Assembly: GCA_903889245.1 (NCBI GenBank) | Contig: CAISWQ010000087.1 | Coordinates: 25,375-89,374 of the forward strand | Origin: an uncultured Lentisphaerota bacterium | GTDB taxonomy: Bacteria > Verrucomicrobiota > Kiritimatiellia > CAIQIC01 | DNA: 64,000 bases | Direction: 5' to 3' | Shown: piece after piece, positions 27,891-37,462 of the stretch | Layout: every line of letters starts with the position of its first letter | Numbering within the stretch: the stretch's first letter is position 1 | Made by a program: the position numbers and the translations under genes | Notes under the pieces: generated by a model | What the model was told of the DNA's origin: nothing | Databases searched by the model: none | The model's input: the letters and a program-made list of their open reading frames with translations, nothing else

Positions 27891-30164
27891 ATGAGAACCA
27901 GGCTTGTCGCGCTAGGAGTAGCCCTGACCGTGGCAGCAAGCGCCGCGCCGGTGGGACCACGGCCAGGTTTCGGCCCACGTCCGCCGTTGGGCGAAAGACC
28001 CCCACGCGGGCAAAAACAGGCCAGCGAGAACGCCGACATCCGTGCGGTAGCCAGGGACCTCGGCAGCAAGGAAGCGCCCCTCCTGTTCTGCATCGGGCTG
28101 CACATCGAGCCGTTTGGTTCCACGGTCAGCAGCATCGTTGGCGGCGACCGGCCGCGCCCGCCGCGCGCCAACGTGGAAGGCGGGCAGCGTCCGCGTCCAC
28201 CGCGCGCCGGCGTGGGCGGCGATGAGCCCCTGCCGCCGCGCCAGCAGCGACCGGGCATGGGCGGTGGCGGGCAACGCCCCGGTGGCGGCCAGGATTACAA
28301 CGATCCTGAAATTTTCAAGATGCACGTCGGCAGCATCCAGTCGCTGGCCGCCATCATCGAGCAACACGGCGGCAAGCTGACCGTGCAGGCGCAGACGCCG
28401 TTCACGCGGGTGGCGGCGGAGAGCGGCGACAGCCTGCTGACCGACCTCCAAAAACGCGGCCACGAAATCGCGCTACACTTCCACGAGGACGCGCATCTGG
28501 GGCGTAACAGCGAAAACCTGCCCGCCGCCACGTGGGCCGCCGTCATGCGCGAGGAGTTGGACCTGATCCGCAGGGCCGTCGGCCGCGAGGTCCGCCTTCG
28601 TTACTGGAGCGGCGGCAATATTTTCCCCGGCGTCCTTGAGGCCGCCAGCGCCGCGGGCCTCGACGTGATGAGCGACCACAAGAATCCGCGCAAGCAGGAG
28701 ACCGATCCCGCTCTGCTCGCCATTCATCCGTGGCGGCCCGCCGGCGGGCCGGGCTTCGACGATGTCGCCGCCTTCGTCCGCCACGATCCCAAGGGCAGGA
28801 TCATTTACCTGCCGGACGGCATCTTCGCCGATGCCGACTTCCATGCGCGCAAGCAAGGCTCCGACGCCGACTACCTGAACTTCCTGACCGACGGCCTTGA
28901 GCGCTCGCTGCGCGCCGCGCGGAAGGATCGCGTGAACGTGTTCCACATCACCGTCCACCCCGGCGAGTTGCGCGGTAACCCGCGCGCGCAATTCCAAGTG
29001 GTCGCCGCGTGGCTCACCAAGGTGATTGATCCGCTTGTCGCCGCCGGCAAGGTCAAGTGGTCCTCGTTCTCGGAGATGGCTGACGCCTATATCGCCTGGG
29101 AGCGCGCCAATCCCGAGGCGGATCCGCTGGGCAAAGGCGCCGCCAAGGCTGCGGCCGTTCCCGTGGCGACCGCGCCGTCGCCGGTGGCCACCGCCGCGCC
29201 AGCCGCCGGCCAGGGCTTGAGCGGCCCCGGCTACATCACCTTCGCCGTCAACGTCCACGACTGGTGCCATCCGCGCGAGAGCGCCGACACGCTCAAGCGA
29301 CTCGCGGGCATGTTCAAACGCCACGGGGTGAAGGGCGATTTCTACCTGACCGCCCCCGTGGTCACCACCTATCGCGAGCACTGCCCCGATGTCATCAAGA
29401 CGCTGAAGGATACCGGCATGTGCATCAGCTATCACTTCCGCCCGCCCCATCCCGCCTACACCGGCTTCAGCGACCGGCTGGCCAGCCTGAACGGCGCGGA
29501 GTTGGACGCGGCGCTCCGCGACGTCGAGACGTGCGAGCTTGATCTCGCCACCGGCGTCATCAACAAGGACCGCAAGGGCGGTTACGCACTCGTCGCCGAG
29601 GTCCTGGGCGCCCAGCCGGTGTGCGTCTCCGCGTTGTGTGACACGCCGAAGATCAAGATGGGTTTGTTGAAAATTTACCGCGAGATGGGCGCGCGGATGG
29701 CGCTGATGTACCACGAGAGCGGCACCAAGGTGGAACAGCCCTTCGAGTTTGTCGAGGGCCTGCTGGTGCGACCGAGCGACTTTAGCATCACACGCTGCAA
29801 GACGCCCAACGAGCCTTCCGACAACTTCTGGTGGAATCTTGTCAATCGCGACAGTGCTGCGGATCCCACGGCCATGCTGAAAAAGGAACTGGCCCACTGG
29901 AAGGCGTCGCGTCCGCCGCTAATCACCGCGCTGATCCACGAGAACAATTACTACCGTCGCGGAGCGGAAACTTGGAAGGCCTTTTACCTCGACGGCCGCA
30001 CCCCGCTGCCGCCGCCGTGGAACCTGAAGGCCGCCGACCCCTCCCGCGCGCGGCCCAAGCAGGAAGTGGAAAAGATTTTCACCGCCTACGAAAACCTGCT
30101 TGCCTACTCCGCCAAGCACCTGAAGGTCGTCACCTCCGCCGACCTCGCCGACCTCGCGCGCTAA
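27891..30164 (+). CDS. Secreted protein with two NodB/polysaccharide-deacetylase-like domains
   Basis: 757 residues from ATG 27891 with a signal peptide ('VALGVALTVAASAAP'). A Pro/Arg/Gly-rich stretch (about residues 85-140) is embedded in the first domain. Two halves, split by an Ala/Pro linker near residues 413-443, each look like a (beta/alpha) NodB barrel: 'FCIGLHIEPFG', 'RGHEIALHFHEDAHLG' in the first; 'ITFAVNVHDWCHP', 'GMCISYHFRPPHPAY' and 'ALIHENNYY' in the second. The His pairs could be metal ligands as in carbohydrate esterase family 4, but the canonical TFDDG is absent, so catalysis is uncertain. Function in glycan processing is inference. Confidence 0.6.
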   Translation: MRTRLVALGVALTVAASAAPVGPRPGFGPRPPLGERPPRGQKQASENADIRAVARDLGSKEAPLLFCIGLHIEPFGSTVSSIVGGDRPRPPRANVEGGQRPRPPRAGVGGDEPLPPRQQRPGMGGGGQRPGGGQDYNDPEIFKMHVGSIQSLAAIIEQHGGKLTVQAQTPFTRVAAESGDSLLTDLQKRGHEIALHFHEDAHLGRNSENLPAATWAAVMREELDLIRRAVGREVRLRYWSGGNIFPGVLEAASAAGLDVMSDHKNPRKQETDPALLAIHPWRPAGGPGFDDVAAFVRHDPKGRIIYLPDGIFADADFHARKQGSDADYLNFLTDGLERSLRAARKDRVNVFHITVHPGELRGNPRAQFQVVAAWLTKVIDPLVAAGKVKWSSFSEMADAYIAWERANPEADPLGKGAAKAAAVPVATAPSPVATAAPAAGQGLSGPGYITFAVNVHDWCHPRESADTLKRLAGMFKRHGVKGDFYLTAPVVTTYREHCPDVIKTLKDTGMCISYHFRPPHPAYTGFSDRLASLNGAELDAALRDVETCELDLATGVINKDRKGGYALVAEVLGAQPVCVSALCDTPKIKMGLLKIYREMGARMALMYHESGTKVEQPFEFVEGLLVRPSDFSITRCKTPNEPSDNFWWNLVNRDSAADPTAMLKKELAHWKASRPPLITALIHENNYYRRGAETWKAFYLDGRTPLPPPWNLKAADPSRARPKQEVEKIFTAYENLLAYSAKHLKVVTSADLADLAR

Positions 30165-30296
30165 CGCCCCATCGCGAAGCACGACTGGCCGCCGGCCAGC
30201 CCGCCTTCTCGCGGTGATCACCATCTCTTTGACATCCCCCGCGCTCTTGCTACTATCGGCGCACCCCGCTATGGCGGCGGGACGGAAAGGCGAGGC

Positions 30297-31022
30297 ATGA
30301 ATAAGCGCGGCGTCAAATTCAAACGCATCCTGATCAAACTTTCCGGGGAAGCGTTCCAGAATCCCAAGGATGGTGAGCCGCTGGACACCGAGGTACTCAA
30401 TTCCGCCGCCGAGCAGATCGCCGCGGTCAAGGCTGCGGGAGTCGAGATCGCCATCGTCGTCGGCGGTGGCAACATCTATCGCGGGCAGGCCGGCACCGAG
30501 TGCGGCATTGACCGTACCACCGGGGATTACATGGGCATGTTGGCCACGGTCATCAATTCGCTCGCCCTGCAATCCGCGCTCGAACGCAAGGGCATCTACA
30601 CCCGCGTCATGACCTCCATCGCGATGGCCGCGGTCGCCGAGCCGTTCATCCGCCGCCGCGCCATGCGTCACCTTGAAAAGGGCCGCGTCGTGATCTTCGG
30701 CGCGGGCACGGGTAATCCTTTCTTCACCACCGACAGCGCCGCCGCGTTGCGCGCCAGTGAGATCGGCGCCGACCTGCTGGTGAAAGGGACGAAGGTGGAT
30801 GGCGTCTACACCGCCGACCCGCTGAAGGACCCGCAGGCCACGCGCTACACAACCATCACCTATCACGAGGCCATCAGCAAACGGCTGCGGGTGATGGACA
30901 CGGCCGCCTTCTCGCTCTGCCAGGAGAACCACATCCCGATCATTGTCTGCAATTTCTTCAAGAAGGGCGAACTCGCCCGCGCAGTCCAGGGCGAGCCGGT
31001 TGGCACGCTCGTGGGTGATTGA
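30297..31022 (+). CDS. pyrH: UMP kinase
   Basis: 241 residues, normal for the bacterial hexameric amino-acid-kinase-fold enzyme. It phosphorylates UMP to UDP with ATP. Motifs: 'RILIKLSGEAF' (phosphate loop), 'VVGGGNIYRG', 'DYMGMLATVINSLALQ', 'FGAGTGNPFFTTDSAAALRA' and 'VKGTKVDGVYTADP'. Followed 17 bases later by frr, the usual pyrH-frr order; tsf and rpsB are not upstream here. Confidence 0.98.
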   Translation: MNKRGVKFKRILIKLSGEAFQNPKDGEPLDTEVLNSAAEQIAAVKAAGVEIAIVVGGGNIYRGQAGTECGIDRTTGDYMGMLATVINSLALQSALERKGIYTRVMTSIAMAAVAEPFIRRRAMRHLEKGRVVIFGAGTGNPFFTTDSAAALRASEIGADLLVKGTKVDGVYTADPLKDPQATRYTTITYHEAISKRLRVMDTAAFSLCQENHIPIIVCNFFKKGELARAVQGEPVGTLVGD

Positions 31023-31039
31023 TTGAACGGAGGCCCAAC

Positions 31040-31603
31040 ATGGAATCATTGGATGATGTCTTGCTCGAAGCTGACGATAAAATGCAGAAGTCGTTCGACC
31101 ATCTCAAGCAGGAGTTCACCGGCCTGCGCACCGGCAAGGCTTCGCCCAGCCTGGTCGAAAACATCAACGTGGAATACTACGGCGCACCCACCCGCCTGCG
31201 CCAGCTCGCCGGCATCGCCACGCCCGAGGCGCGCCTGATCGTCATCAACGCCTATGACCCGACCGCGCTCGCCGCGATCGAGAAGGCGATTCTCGCCGCC
31301 AACATCGGCATCACGCCCATCAACGATGGCCGCGTCATCCGCATCCCGATCCCCGAATTGAGCGAGGAACGCCGCAAGGAGCTGATCAAGGTCGCTAAAC
31401 GCATGAGCGAGGATGCGCGCGTCGCCATCCGCGCCGTCCGGCGTGAAGCCAACGAACAGATCAAAGTGCTCCAGAAGGGCAGCAAGATCACCGAGGATGA
31501 GGAGAAGAGCGGCCTCGACGAGATCCAAAAGTACACCGACGACTTTACGAAGAAGGTGGATGACCTCCTCGCCGTCAAGGAGAAGGACATCCTCGCCGTC
31601 TAG
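31040..31603 (+). CDS. frr: Ribosome recycling factor
   Basis: 187 residues from ATG 31040, preceded by GGAGG. It splits post-termination ribosomes with EF-G. Typical sequence: 'MQKSFDHLKQEFTGLRTGKA', 'VEYYGAPTRLRQLAGI', 'GRVIRIPIPELSEERRKELI', 'VAIRAVRREANEQIKVL'. The ATG at 31019 is in frame but lies over the pyrH stop and lacks a ribosome site. Confidence 0.98.
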   Translation: MESLDDVLLEADDKMQKSFDHLKQEFTGLRTGKASPSLVENINVEYYGAPTRLRQLAGIATPEARLIVINAYDPTALAAIEKAILAANIGITPINDGRVIRIPIPELSEERRKELIKVAKRMSEDARVAIRAVRREANEQIKVLQKGSKITEDEEKSGLDEIQKYTDDFTKKVDDLLAVKEKDILAV

Positions 31604-31656
31604 CGTTTCCTCGTTCCGTCACCCCGCACGGCCGCAGTCCCGCTGGCCTTGGCAAT

Positions 31657-31702
31657 TTCCAAGCCTTGGAAAAATGTGTCAGCGGCGTTCCCATCCTTGG
31701 AA
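31657..31702. repeat. Palindrome pair, 31-bp spacing
   Basis: TTCCAAGCCTTGGAA (31657-31671) and TTCCCATCCTTGGAA (31688-31702), between frr and the first methionine synthase gene. Confidence 0.93.
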
Positions 31703-31732
31703 AACCGCGCTCCATCGGTTAGGTTCGCGCCC

Positions 31733-32656
31733 GTGAAAATCACCGACCAGGAACTGCTGATCTTCGACGGCGCGACCGGGACGAACATCCAGCAGATGCA
31801 GTTGCCCGCCGCCGCGTGGGACGGCAAGGACGGCTGCAACGAATTGCTGAACGTCACCGCGCCCGACGCGATCCAGAGCTTGCACCGCGACTTTCTCGAC
31901 GCCGGGGCGCAGGTTTTGGAGACGAATACGTTCGGCGCGTCGCGCGTCGTGCTGGCGGAGTACGGCCAGGAAAAGCGCGTCGCAGAAATCAATGCGGCCG
32001 CGGTCCGCAACGCGCGCGCCGCCATCGCCGGCCAGCCCGGCCGCTGGGTCTGCGGCTCGCTCGGCCCCGGCACCAAGCTGCCCTCGCTCGGCCATATCGA
32101 GCCGGAGAAGCTGGCCGAGGCCTACCGCGAGCAAATCGCCGCGCTGGTCGGGGCCGGCGTGGACCTGCTGCTCTTCGAAACCGCGCAGGACATCTTCCAG
32201 ATCAAGCTCGGCCTGGTCGCCTGCTTCGAGACGCTGGAGCAACTCGGCCGCGACATCCCGGTGATGGTCTCGGTGACGGTCGAGCGTACCGGCACCATGC
32301 TCGTCGGCACCGATATCGCCGCTGCCGCGGTCACGGTGGAGCCGTTTCCCATCTTCGCCTTCGGCCTCAACTGCGCCACGGGCCCGGCCGACATGACCTC
32401 GCACATCCACTGGCTCCAGCACAACTGGCCGCGCCGGATTTCGATGATGCCCAACCAGGGCCTGCCGGAGATCGTCAACGGCCAGACCGCCTACCGCCTG
32501 ACGCCCGCTGACTTCGCGCGGCAGATGCAGCCGTTCGTCGCCGAGTGCGGCGTCAGCATCGTCGGCGGCTGCTGCGGCACCACGCCCGCGCATATCCGCG
32601 CGCTGGTGGAGTCGCTGCGCGGCGTGCGTCCCGCGACGCGCGAGGTGGAAACGTGA
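31733..32656 (+). CDS. metH: Methionine synthase, homocysteine-binding domain as a separate protein
   Basis: 307 residues from a GTG at 31733; the open frame extends upstream only through the palindromes. The fold is the homocysteine S-methyltransferase barrel: 'LIFDGATGTNIQQMQ', 'VLETNTFGASR', and the zinc ligands Cys in 'FGLNCATGP' and the Cys pair in 'GGCCGTTPAHI'. It corresponds to the first domain of cobalamin-dependent MetH. The rest of MetH (pterin, cobalamin and reactivation domains) is the next gene, 166 bases away, so the enzyme is split and should work as a two-protein complex. It cannot be excluded that it acts with another methyl donor. Confidence 0.9.
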   Translation: MKITDQELLIFDGATGTNIQQMQLPAAAWDGKDGCNELLNVTAPDAIQSLHRDFLDAGAQVLETNTFGASRVVLAEYGQEKRVAEINAAAVRNARAAIAGQPGRWVCGSLGPGTKLPSLGHIEPEKLAEAYREQIAALVGAGVDLLLFETAQDIFQIKLGLVACFETLEQLGRDIPVMVSVTVERTGTMLVGTDIAAAAVTVEPFPIFAFGLNCATGPADMTSHIHWLQHNWPRRISMMPNQGLPEIVNGQTAYRLTPADFARQMQPFVAECGVSIVGGCCGTTPAHIRALVESLRGVRPATREVET

Positions 32657-32822
32657 AGCCCATGCGCCACCAGCCATGGTTATCCGGCCACGACGGAGCG
32701 TGGCTCTCCACGCTTCTTCCTTCCATGGAGGGACACGCTTCGTCGCGTCCGTTCTTCGATGTTCAGTGTTCGATGTTCGCTGTTCGCTGTTCGCTTGTGG
32801 AGTTCTGCGGGAGGACAGCCTG
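32657..32822. repeat. Repeat-filled gap between the two methionine synthase genes, with a heptamer tract
   Basis: No gene fits these 166 bases. From 32761 to 32795 lie five 7-nt units (GTTCAGT, GTTCGAT, then GTTCGCT three times). Upstream, 32690-32745 holds short inverted stretches (GGAGCGTGGCTCTCC; TCCATGGA). The tract abuts the start of the second gene. Confidence 0.85.
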
Positions 32823-35279
32823 ATGAAGCCCTCTTTGGCCAGCCTCTATCAGGCGATCGAACTGCGGCAGCCGATTCCGCCGCTGTTGATCGGCGAGCGG
32901 ATGAACGCCAACGGCTCGAAGCGCTTCCGCGAGCGGCTGCTGGCCGATGACTGGGCGGGCTGCGTCGAGATCGGCGTCGAGCAGGAGCAGCGCGGCGCGC
33001 AGGTGCTGGATGTCTGTGTGGCCTACGCCGGGCGCGACGAGCAGCGCGACATGCTCGAACTCGTCCGCCGCCTGACCGGCACCGTGAAGCTGCCGCTGAT
33101 GATTGACTCGACGACGCCGGAGGTGATCGAGGCGGCGCTCAAGATTTATCCCGGCCGCGCCATCGTCAACTCGATCAATCTGGAGGATGGCGGCGCGTAT
33201 CTGCGGCGCGTCTGCGCGCTGCTGAAGAAGTACGGTGCGGCCGCCGTCGCCCTGACGATCAACAAGGGCGGCATGGCAATGCGCGCCGCCGACAAGGTCG
33301 CGACGGCGCGGCAGATTCACGACATCGCCTGCGGCGAGTTCGGGCTGCGGCCGCAGGACCTGCTCTTTGACGCGCTGACCTTCACCATCGGCGCGGGCGA
33401 CGAGAGCCTGCGCGACAGCGCGATCCAAACCTTGGAAGGCATCCGCGGCATCAAGGCCGCGCTGCCGGGCGTCGGCTGCGTCCTCGGCTTGAGCAACGTC
33501 TCGTTCGGGCTCGCGCCGGCTGCGCGCAAGGTGCTCAACTCCGTCTTCCTCCACGAGGCCGTCGCCGCCGGGCTCGATGCCGCCATCGTGGATGCCGGCA
33601 ACGTTCTGCCGCTGGCCAAGATTGACGCCGCCGACCGCGAGGTCTGCCTCGATCTGCTGCTCGACCGGCAAAAGAACGCGGAGCAGAAACCGCTGACGAT
33701 TTTTATCGAGCACTTCCAGAAGAAGGTCGGCACGACGACCGAAAAATCCAGCGCCGAGGCCGATGCGCAGAAGCCCGCGGAACTGGCGCTGGCCGACCGT
33801 ATCATCGCCGGCTCCAAGGAAGGGCTGGAGGATTTGCTTTCGATTTTGATGCGCCGGATGCCGCCGGTGGAGATCATCAACCGTATCCTGATCCCGGCGA
33901 TGCGCAAGGTCGGCGACCTCTTTGGCCGCGGCGAGCTGCTGCTGCCGTTCGTCCTGCAAAGCGCCGAGGCGATGAAGCGCGCGGTCTCGCTGCTGGAGCC
34001 GCACATGTCCGCCGTCGCCGAGGGGCACGCGACGAAGGTCCTGCTCGCCACCGTGCAGGGCGACGTCCACGACATCGGCAAGAACCTCGTGGACATCATC
34101 CTGACGAACAACGGCTACCAGGTCTTCAACCTCGGCATCAAGGTCCCCGCCGAGGTCATCATCGAGAAGGCGCGCGAGCTCAAGCCCGACCTCATCGGCT
34201 TGAGCGGTCTGCTCGTGAAGAGCGCGCTGGTGATGAAGGAGAGCATGCGGCAATACCGCGAGGCCAACCTCGGCGCGCCGATCCTGCTCGGCGGCGCGGC
34301 GCTGACGCGCAAGTTCGTCGCACAGGACTGCGCGCCCGCCTACGACCAGCCGGTGGTCTATTGCGCCGACGCCTTCGCCGGCCTGCAGGCGGTCCGCGAC
34401 TTCGAGGCCGGCAAGTTGCGCAGCACGACGTTCGATGAGCACGCCGCCGCGCCGTTCAAGCCCGGCCTGAAGAACGTCGAGATCGGCCGCGACCATCCCG
34501 TGCCCCAGGCACCGTTCCTCGGTTTCCGGCACGTCCGCGAAATTTCCGCGGCGGACATCTTCCCCTACGTCAATACCGAGGCGCTCTTCCGCGGCCGCTG
34601 GGGTTTCCGCCGCGCGAAGCTCACCGCCGAGGACTACGAGAAGATCCTCGCCGAGAAAGTCCGCCCGCTTTACGCGAAACTACAGCACGACACCGTTGCC
34701 GGGGGCCTGCTCCAGCCGCAAGCGGCCTACGGATATTTCCGCTGCTTTGCCCGCGGCGACGACGTGGTCGTGCGCGATGGGCAGCATGAATTCACCTTCA
34801 ACTTCCCGCGCCAGGCCACGCCGCCGCACTTGTGCATCGCCGACTTCTTCAAGACCGAGGCCGAGGGCGGCGACCTCGCCGGCTTCTTCGTCGTCACCAT
34901 CGGTGCGCGTCTCGGAGAACGCACACAGGAGCTGTTTGCGGCGAACCAGTATCACGACTACCTGATGTTGCACGGCTTCGGCGTCGAGGTGACCGACGCG
35001 CTCGCCGAGTACTGGCACGCCGCGATGCGCCGCGAGCTCGGCATCGCGGGCAGCGAGCCGGCGACCAAGGCGGGCTTCGTCACGCAGGACTACCAAGGCT
35101 CGCGCTACGGCTTCGGCTATCCCGCCTGCCCCGACCTCGGCGCGCACCTGCCGGTCTTCGCCCTGCTCAAACCCGACGCGCTCGGCCTCACGCTGACCGA
35201 GAACATGCAGATGGTGCCGGAATTCACCACCAGCGCGATCGTCGCGCACCATCCGCAGGCGAAATATTTCGCGGTGTGA
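32823..35279 (+). CDS. metH: Methionine synthase, pterin/cobalamin/reactivation domains
   Basis: 818 residues from ATG 32823. Domain order: pterin-binding barrel ('LLIGERMNANGSKRF', 'VLDVCVAYAGRDEQRDM'), cobalamin cap helices near 340-400 ('IPAMRKVGDLFGRGELLLP'), the B12 Rossmann domain with the axial His in 'GDVHDIGKNLVDIIL' near 412, and the S-adenosylmethionine-dependent reactivation domain ('HGFGVEVTDALAEYWHA', 'RYGFGYPACPD') to the end. It transfers methyl from methyltetrahydrofolate to cobalamin, then to homocysteine held by the preceding gene's product. The first residues ('LASLYQAIELRQPIPPLLI') match the linker that joins both parts in one-chain MetH. Confidence 0.95.
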   Translation: MKPSLASLYQAIELRQPIPPLLIGERMNANGSKRFRERLLADDWAGCVEIGVEQEQRGAQVLDVCVAYAGRDEQRDMLELVRRLTGTVKLPLMIDSTTPEVIEAALKIYPGRAIVNSINLEDGGAYLRRVCALLKKYGAAAVALTINKGGMAMRAADKVATARQIHDIACGEFGLRPQDLLFDALTFTIGAGDESLRDSAIQTLEGIRGIKAALPGVGCVLGLSNVSFGLAPAARKVLNSVFLHEAVAAGLDAAIVDAGNVLPLAKIDAADREVCLDLLLDRQKNAEQKPLTIFIEHFQKKVGTTTEKSSAEADAQKPAELALADRIIAGSKEGLEDLLSILMRRMPPVEIINRILIPAMRKVGDLFGRGELLLPFVLQSAEAMKRAVSLLEPHMSAVAEGHATKVLLATVQGDVHDIGKNLVDIILTNNGYQVFNLGIKVPAEVIIEKARELKPDLIGLSGLLVKSALVMKESMRQYREANLGAPILLGGAALTRKFVAQDCAPAYDQPVVYCADAFAGLQAVRDFEAGKLRSTTFDEHAAAPFKPGLKNVEIGRDHPVPQAPFLGFRHVREISAADIFPYVNTEALFRGRWGFRRAKLTAEDYEKILAEKVRPLYAKLQHDTVAGGLLQPQAAYGYFRCFARGDDVVVRDGQHEFTFNFPRQATPPHLCIADFFKTEAEGGDLAGFFVVTIGARLGERTQELFAANQYHDYLMLHGFGVEVTDALAEYWHAAMRRELGIAGSEPATKAGFVTQDYQGSRYGFGYPACPDLGAHLPVFALLKPDALGLTLTENMQMVPEFTTSAIVAHHPQAKYFAV

Positions 35280-35283
35280 AAAT

Positions 35284-35784
35284 ATGAATGCTCAAAATGA
35301 TGCATCCGTTTGGACCGCCATCAAAGTCATCGCCGATGCCTGGCAAGCGCAGTCCGCGAAAATACTTGCTTACGCGAGTACAGGTTATTCCTTCGAGGAA
35401 TGGCTGAACTGGGAAGCTTATTATGCCTGTAAGGCCAGCTATTCACCTGACGCAAAGCCGAATTATAGTGCATATGGAGTAGCAGGTTCTCTCCAGAAAG
35501 CTGACCTGTTCTTGAAGCCCAACGGCCAAAGAAAAATCCTGATTGAGATAGGTTTGGTGCATGACGAAACCAGCCACTCGAAATGGCAGGAAAAGCTAAC
35601 GAATGACCAAGCCAAATTAAGAAAAGTTCCTGCGCGGGACTACTCTCGAATTCAAGTAGTCCTGAATGCTTGTCTGGATACGAAAGAGATCGCACACTGG
35701 TGCAGTACCCTTTCGCATCCTGACCGCAAATTTTGGCCCGACGAAAAAAGGAGGCTCGAACGAGTCCTCGTATGGAAAATCTGA
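35284..35784 (+). CDS. Low-GC orphan, hypothetical (166 aa)
   Basis: 166 residues, ATG four bases after the metH stop but with a poor ribosome site. The GC content is visibly near 50 percent against about 65 percent around it, and codon use is unlike the neighbours. No signal or membrane segment. The middle '[19 protein letters not shown]' recalls a nuclease core D-x(n)-E-x-(K), but the Lys position is Gly. Function unknown; composition suggests recent transfer. Its last 13 bases overlap the rubredoxin gene. Confidence 0.75.
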   Translation: MNAQNDASVWTAIKVIADAWQAQSAKILAYASTGYSFEEWLNWEAYYACKASYSPDAKPNYSAYGVAGSLQKADLFLKPNGQRKILIEIGLVHDETSHSKWQEKLTNDQAKLRKVPARDYSRIQVVLNACLDTKEIAHWCSTLSHPDRKFWPDEKRRLERVLVWKI

Positions 35785-35951
35785 AGCCATTCCAGAAATT
35801 CATCTGCGCCAACTGCGGCTATGTCTATAACCCGGCCGAGGGCGATGTCATGAGCAATGTGCCACCCGGCACGGCGTTCGAGCATCTGCCGGAGGGCTGG
35901 GTCTGCCCGGTCTGCTATGTCGGCAAAGACGGCTTTGACCCGTTGGATTGA
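35772..35951 (+). CDS. Rubredoxin
   Basis: 59 residues. Two CxxC pairs bind a single iron: '[14 protein letters not shown]' and '[13 protein letters not shown]'. It is a small electron carrier, here probably for peroxide or superoxide reduction or another redox partner not present in this window. The ATG at 35772 is inside the end of the low-GC orphan; AAAGGAGG lies 17-18 bases upstream, farther than usual. Confidence 0.95.
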   Translation: MENLKPFQKFICANCGYVYNPAEGDVMSNVPPGTAFEHLPEGWVCPVCYVGKDGFDPLD

Positions 35952-36065
35952 TGGGACCGTGGCGGCGCTTGCAGTTTCTTTCAGAAGAAAATTTTGCACG
36001 ACGCATCCGAAACACCCTGCTAGATTGCCGCCTGCTTGAGGCCATCAGCGCAGGAAAGGATCGCC

Positions 36066-37409
36066 ATGAAGATGATTCAACCAGTCAGCCGGCGGCAGTT
36101 TTTGGGCGGGGTGTTGGCGGCGGCGGTCGCACCGCAGTTCATTCCAAGCCGCGTACTCGGCGGTCCGGCGGCGCCGGGCAAAACCATTCAACTCGGCCAC
36201 ATCGGCACCGGCGGACAGGGTTCCGGCCTGCTGCGCAATTTTCTCTCGGTGGAGGGCGCGAAGAGCGTCGCCATTGCCGATCCCTATCAGGAACGCCGCG
36301 AGCGCGCCGGCAAGATGGTCAAGGAGTCGCAGCAGCACGAGCCGAAACTTTATAACGATTTCCGCGAGCTGCTCGCCGACAAGACCATTGACGCCGTCAT
36401 CATCGCGACGCCCGACCACTGGCACGTGCCGATCGGGCTGGCGGCGGTGCGGGCGGGCAAGGATGTCTACATCGAGAAGCCGCTCGGCCACACGCTCCAC
36501 CAGAACCGTGCGCTGCTCGAGGCCTGCCGCAAGGAGAACAAAATTTTCCAGTACGGGACGCAGCAGCGCAGCCAGGAGTTACTCAAGCGCGGCATCGAGC
36601 TGGTGCTCAACGGCTACATCGGCGACCTGCAACGGATCGAGGTCTGGGCGCCGCAGGGACGCGGCGGCGGCTCGCTCGACGAAAGCCCCGTGCCGCCCGG
36701 CCTCGATTACGATCTCTATATCGGCCCCGCGCCGATGAAGCCGTGCAGCAAGGACCGGATCACGAACCAGGCATCCTATCATTGCAGCGATTATTCCCTC
36801 GGCTTCATCGCCGGCTGGGGCGCGCACCCGCTCGACATCGCCATCTGGGGCATGGACTACGATCTGAAAGGCCCGGTCAGCTATCGCGGCAAGGGCGACT
36901 TCCCGACGCCGGACGCGCTGTTCAACACCTGCGCCACGTGGGATGTGGAAATCAAGTTCGCCGGCGGCCTGCCGATGCGCTTCATGAGCACCAACCACGC
37001 GCAGCCGATCGTCAAGAAGTACCGTACCGATGTGCAGGGCGCTGATGCCAGGTTCTTCGGCGACGGCACGACCTTCTTCGGTGCCAAGGGCTGGATCAGC
37101 TTGAGCCGCGGCGGCGTCTGCGCCAGTAATCCCGACTGGTTCAAGCTGAAGCAATGCGAGGGCAGCAAGCGCGTCCTCTATCACAACCGTTACTACAAAT
37201 CCTTCGTCGAGTCGGTTGCCCACCGCACGCCCTCCATCGCGCCGATCGAGGACGCGGTGCGCTCCGACGCGATGAGCCACCTCGCGCTGCTTGCGATCAA
37301 GAGCGGCGGCGAGGTCGTGTGGGATCCGCAGGCATACAAGATCAGCTCGCCCGCCGCGCTCAACGCGCAGATGACGCACCCCGTCCGGGGCGCGTGGCAG
37401 CAAAGTTGA
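36066..37409 (+). CDS. Gfo/Idh/MocA-family oxidoreductase, Tat-exported
   Basis: 447 residues from ATG 36066 behind AGGAAAGGATCG. Tat signal 'SRRQFLGGVLAAAVAP', Rossmann domain 'IQLGHIGTGGQGSGLL', catalytic 'YIEKPLGHT', then 'YGTQQRSQELLKRGIEL' and 'SLGFIAGWGAHPLDIAIWG'. Probably a periplasmic sugar oxidoreductase. Followed by a glycosidase gene 53 bases downstream, suggesting linked glycan breakdown. Confidence 0.93.
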   Translation: MKMIQPVSRRQFLGGVLAAAVAPQFIPSRVLGGPAAPGKTIQLGHIGTGGQGSGLLRNFLSVEGAKSVAIADPYQERRERAGKMVKESQQHEPKLYNDFRELLADKTIDAVIIATPDHWHVPIGLAAVRAGKDVYIEKPLGHTLHQNRALLEACRKENKIFQYGTQQRSQELLKRGIELVLNGYIGDLQRIEVWAPQGRGGGSLDESPVPPGLDYDLYIGPAPMKPCSKDRITNQASYHCSDYSLGFIAGWGAHPLDIAIWGMDYDLKGPVSYRGKGDFPTPDALFNTCATWDVEIKFAGGLPMRFMSTNHAQPIVKKYRTDVQGADARFFGDGTTFFGAKGWISLSRGGVCASNPDWFKLKQCEGSKRVLYHNRYYKSFVESVAHRTPSIAPIEDAVRSDAMSHLALLAIKSGGEVVWDPQAYKISSPAALNAQMTHPVRGAWQQS

Positions 37410-37462
37410 AGCGAGAAGGCAGATGTGAGATTTTTCCCGTCCGCATGAAGAAAGGAACAGGC

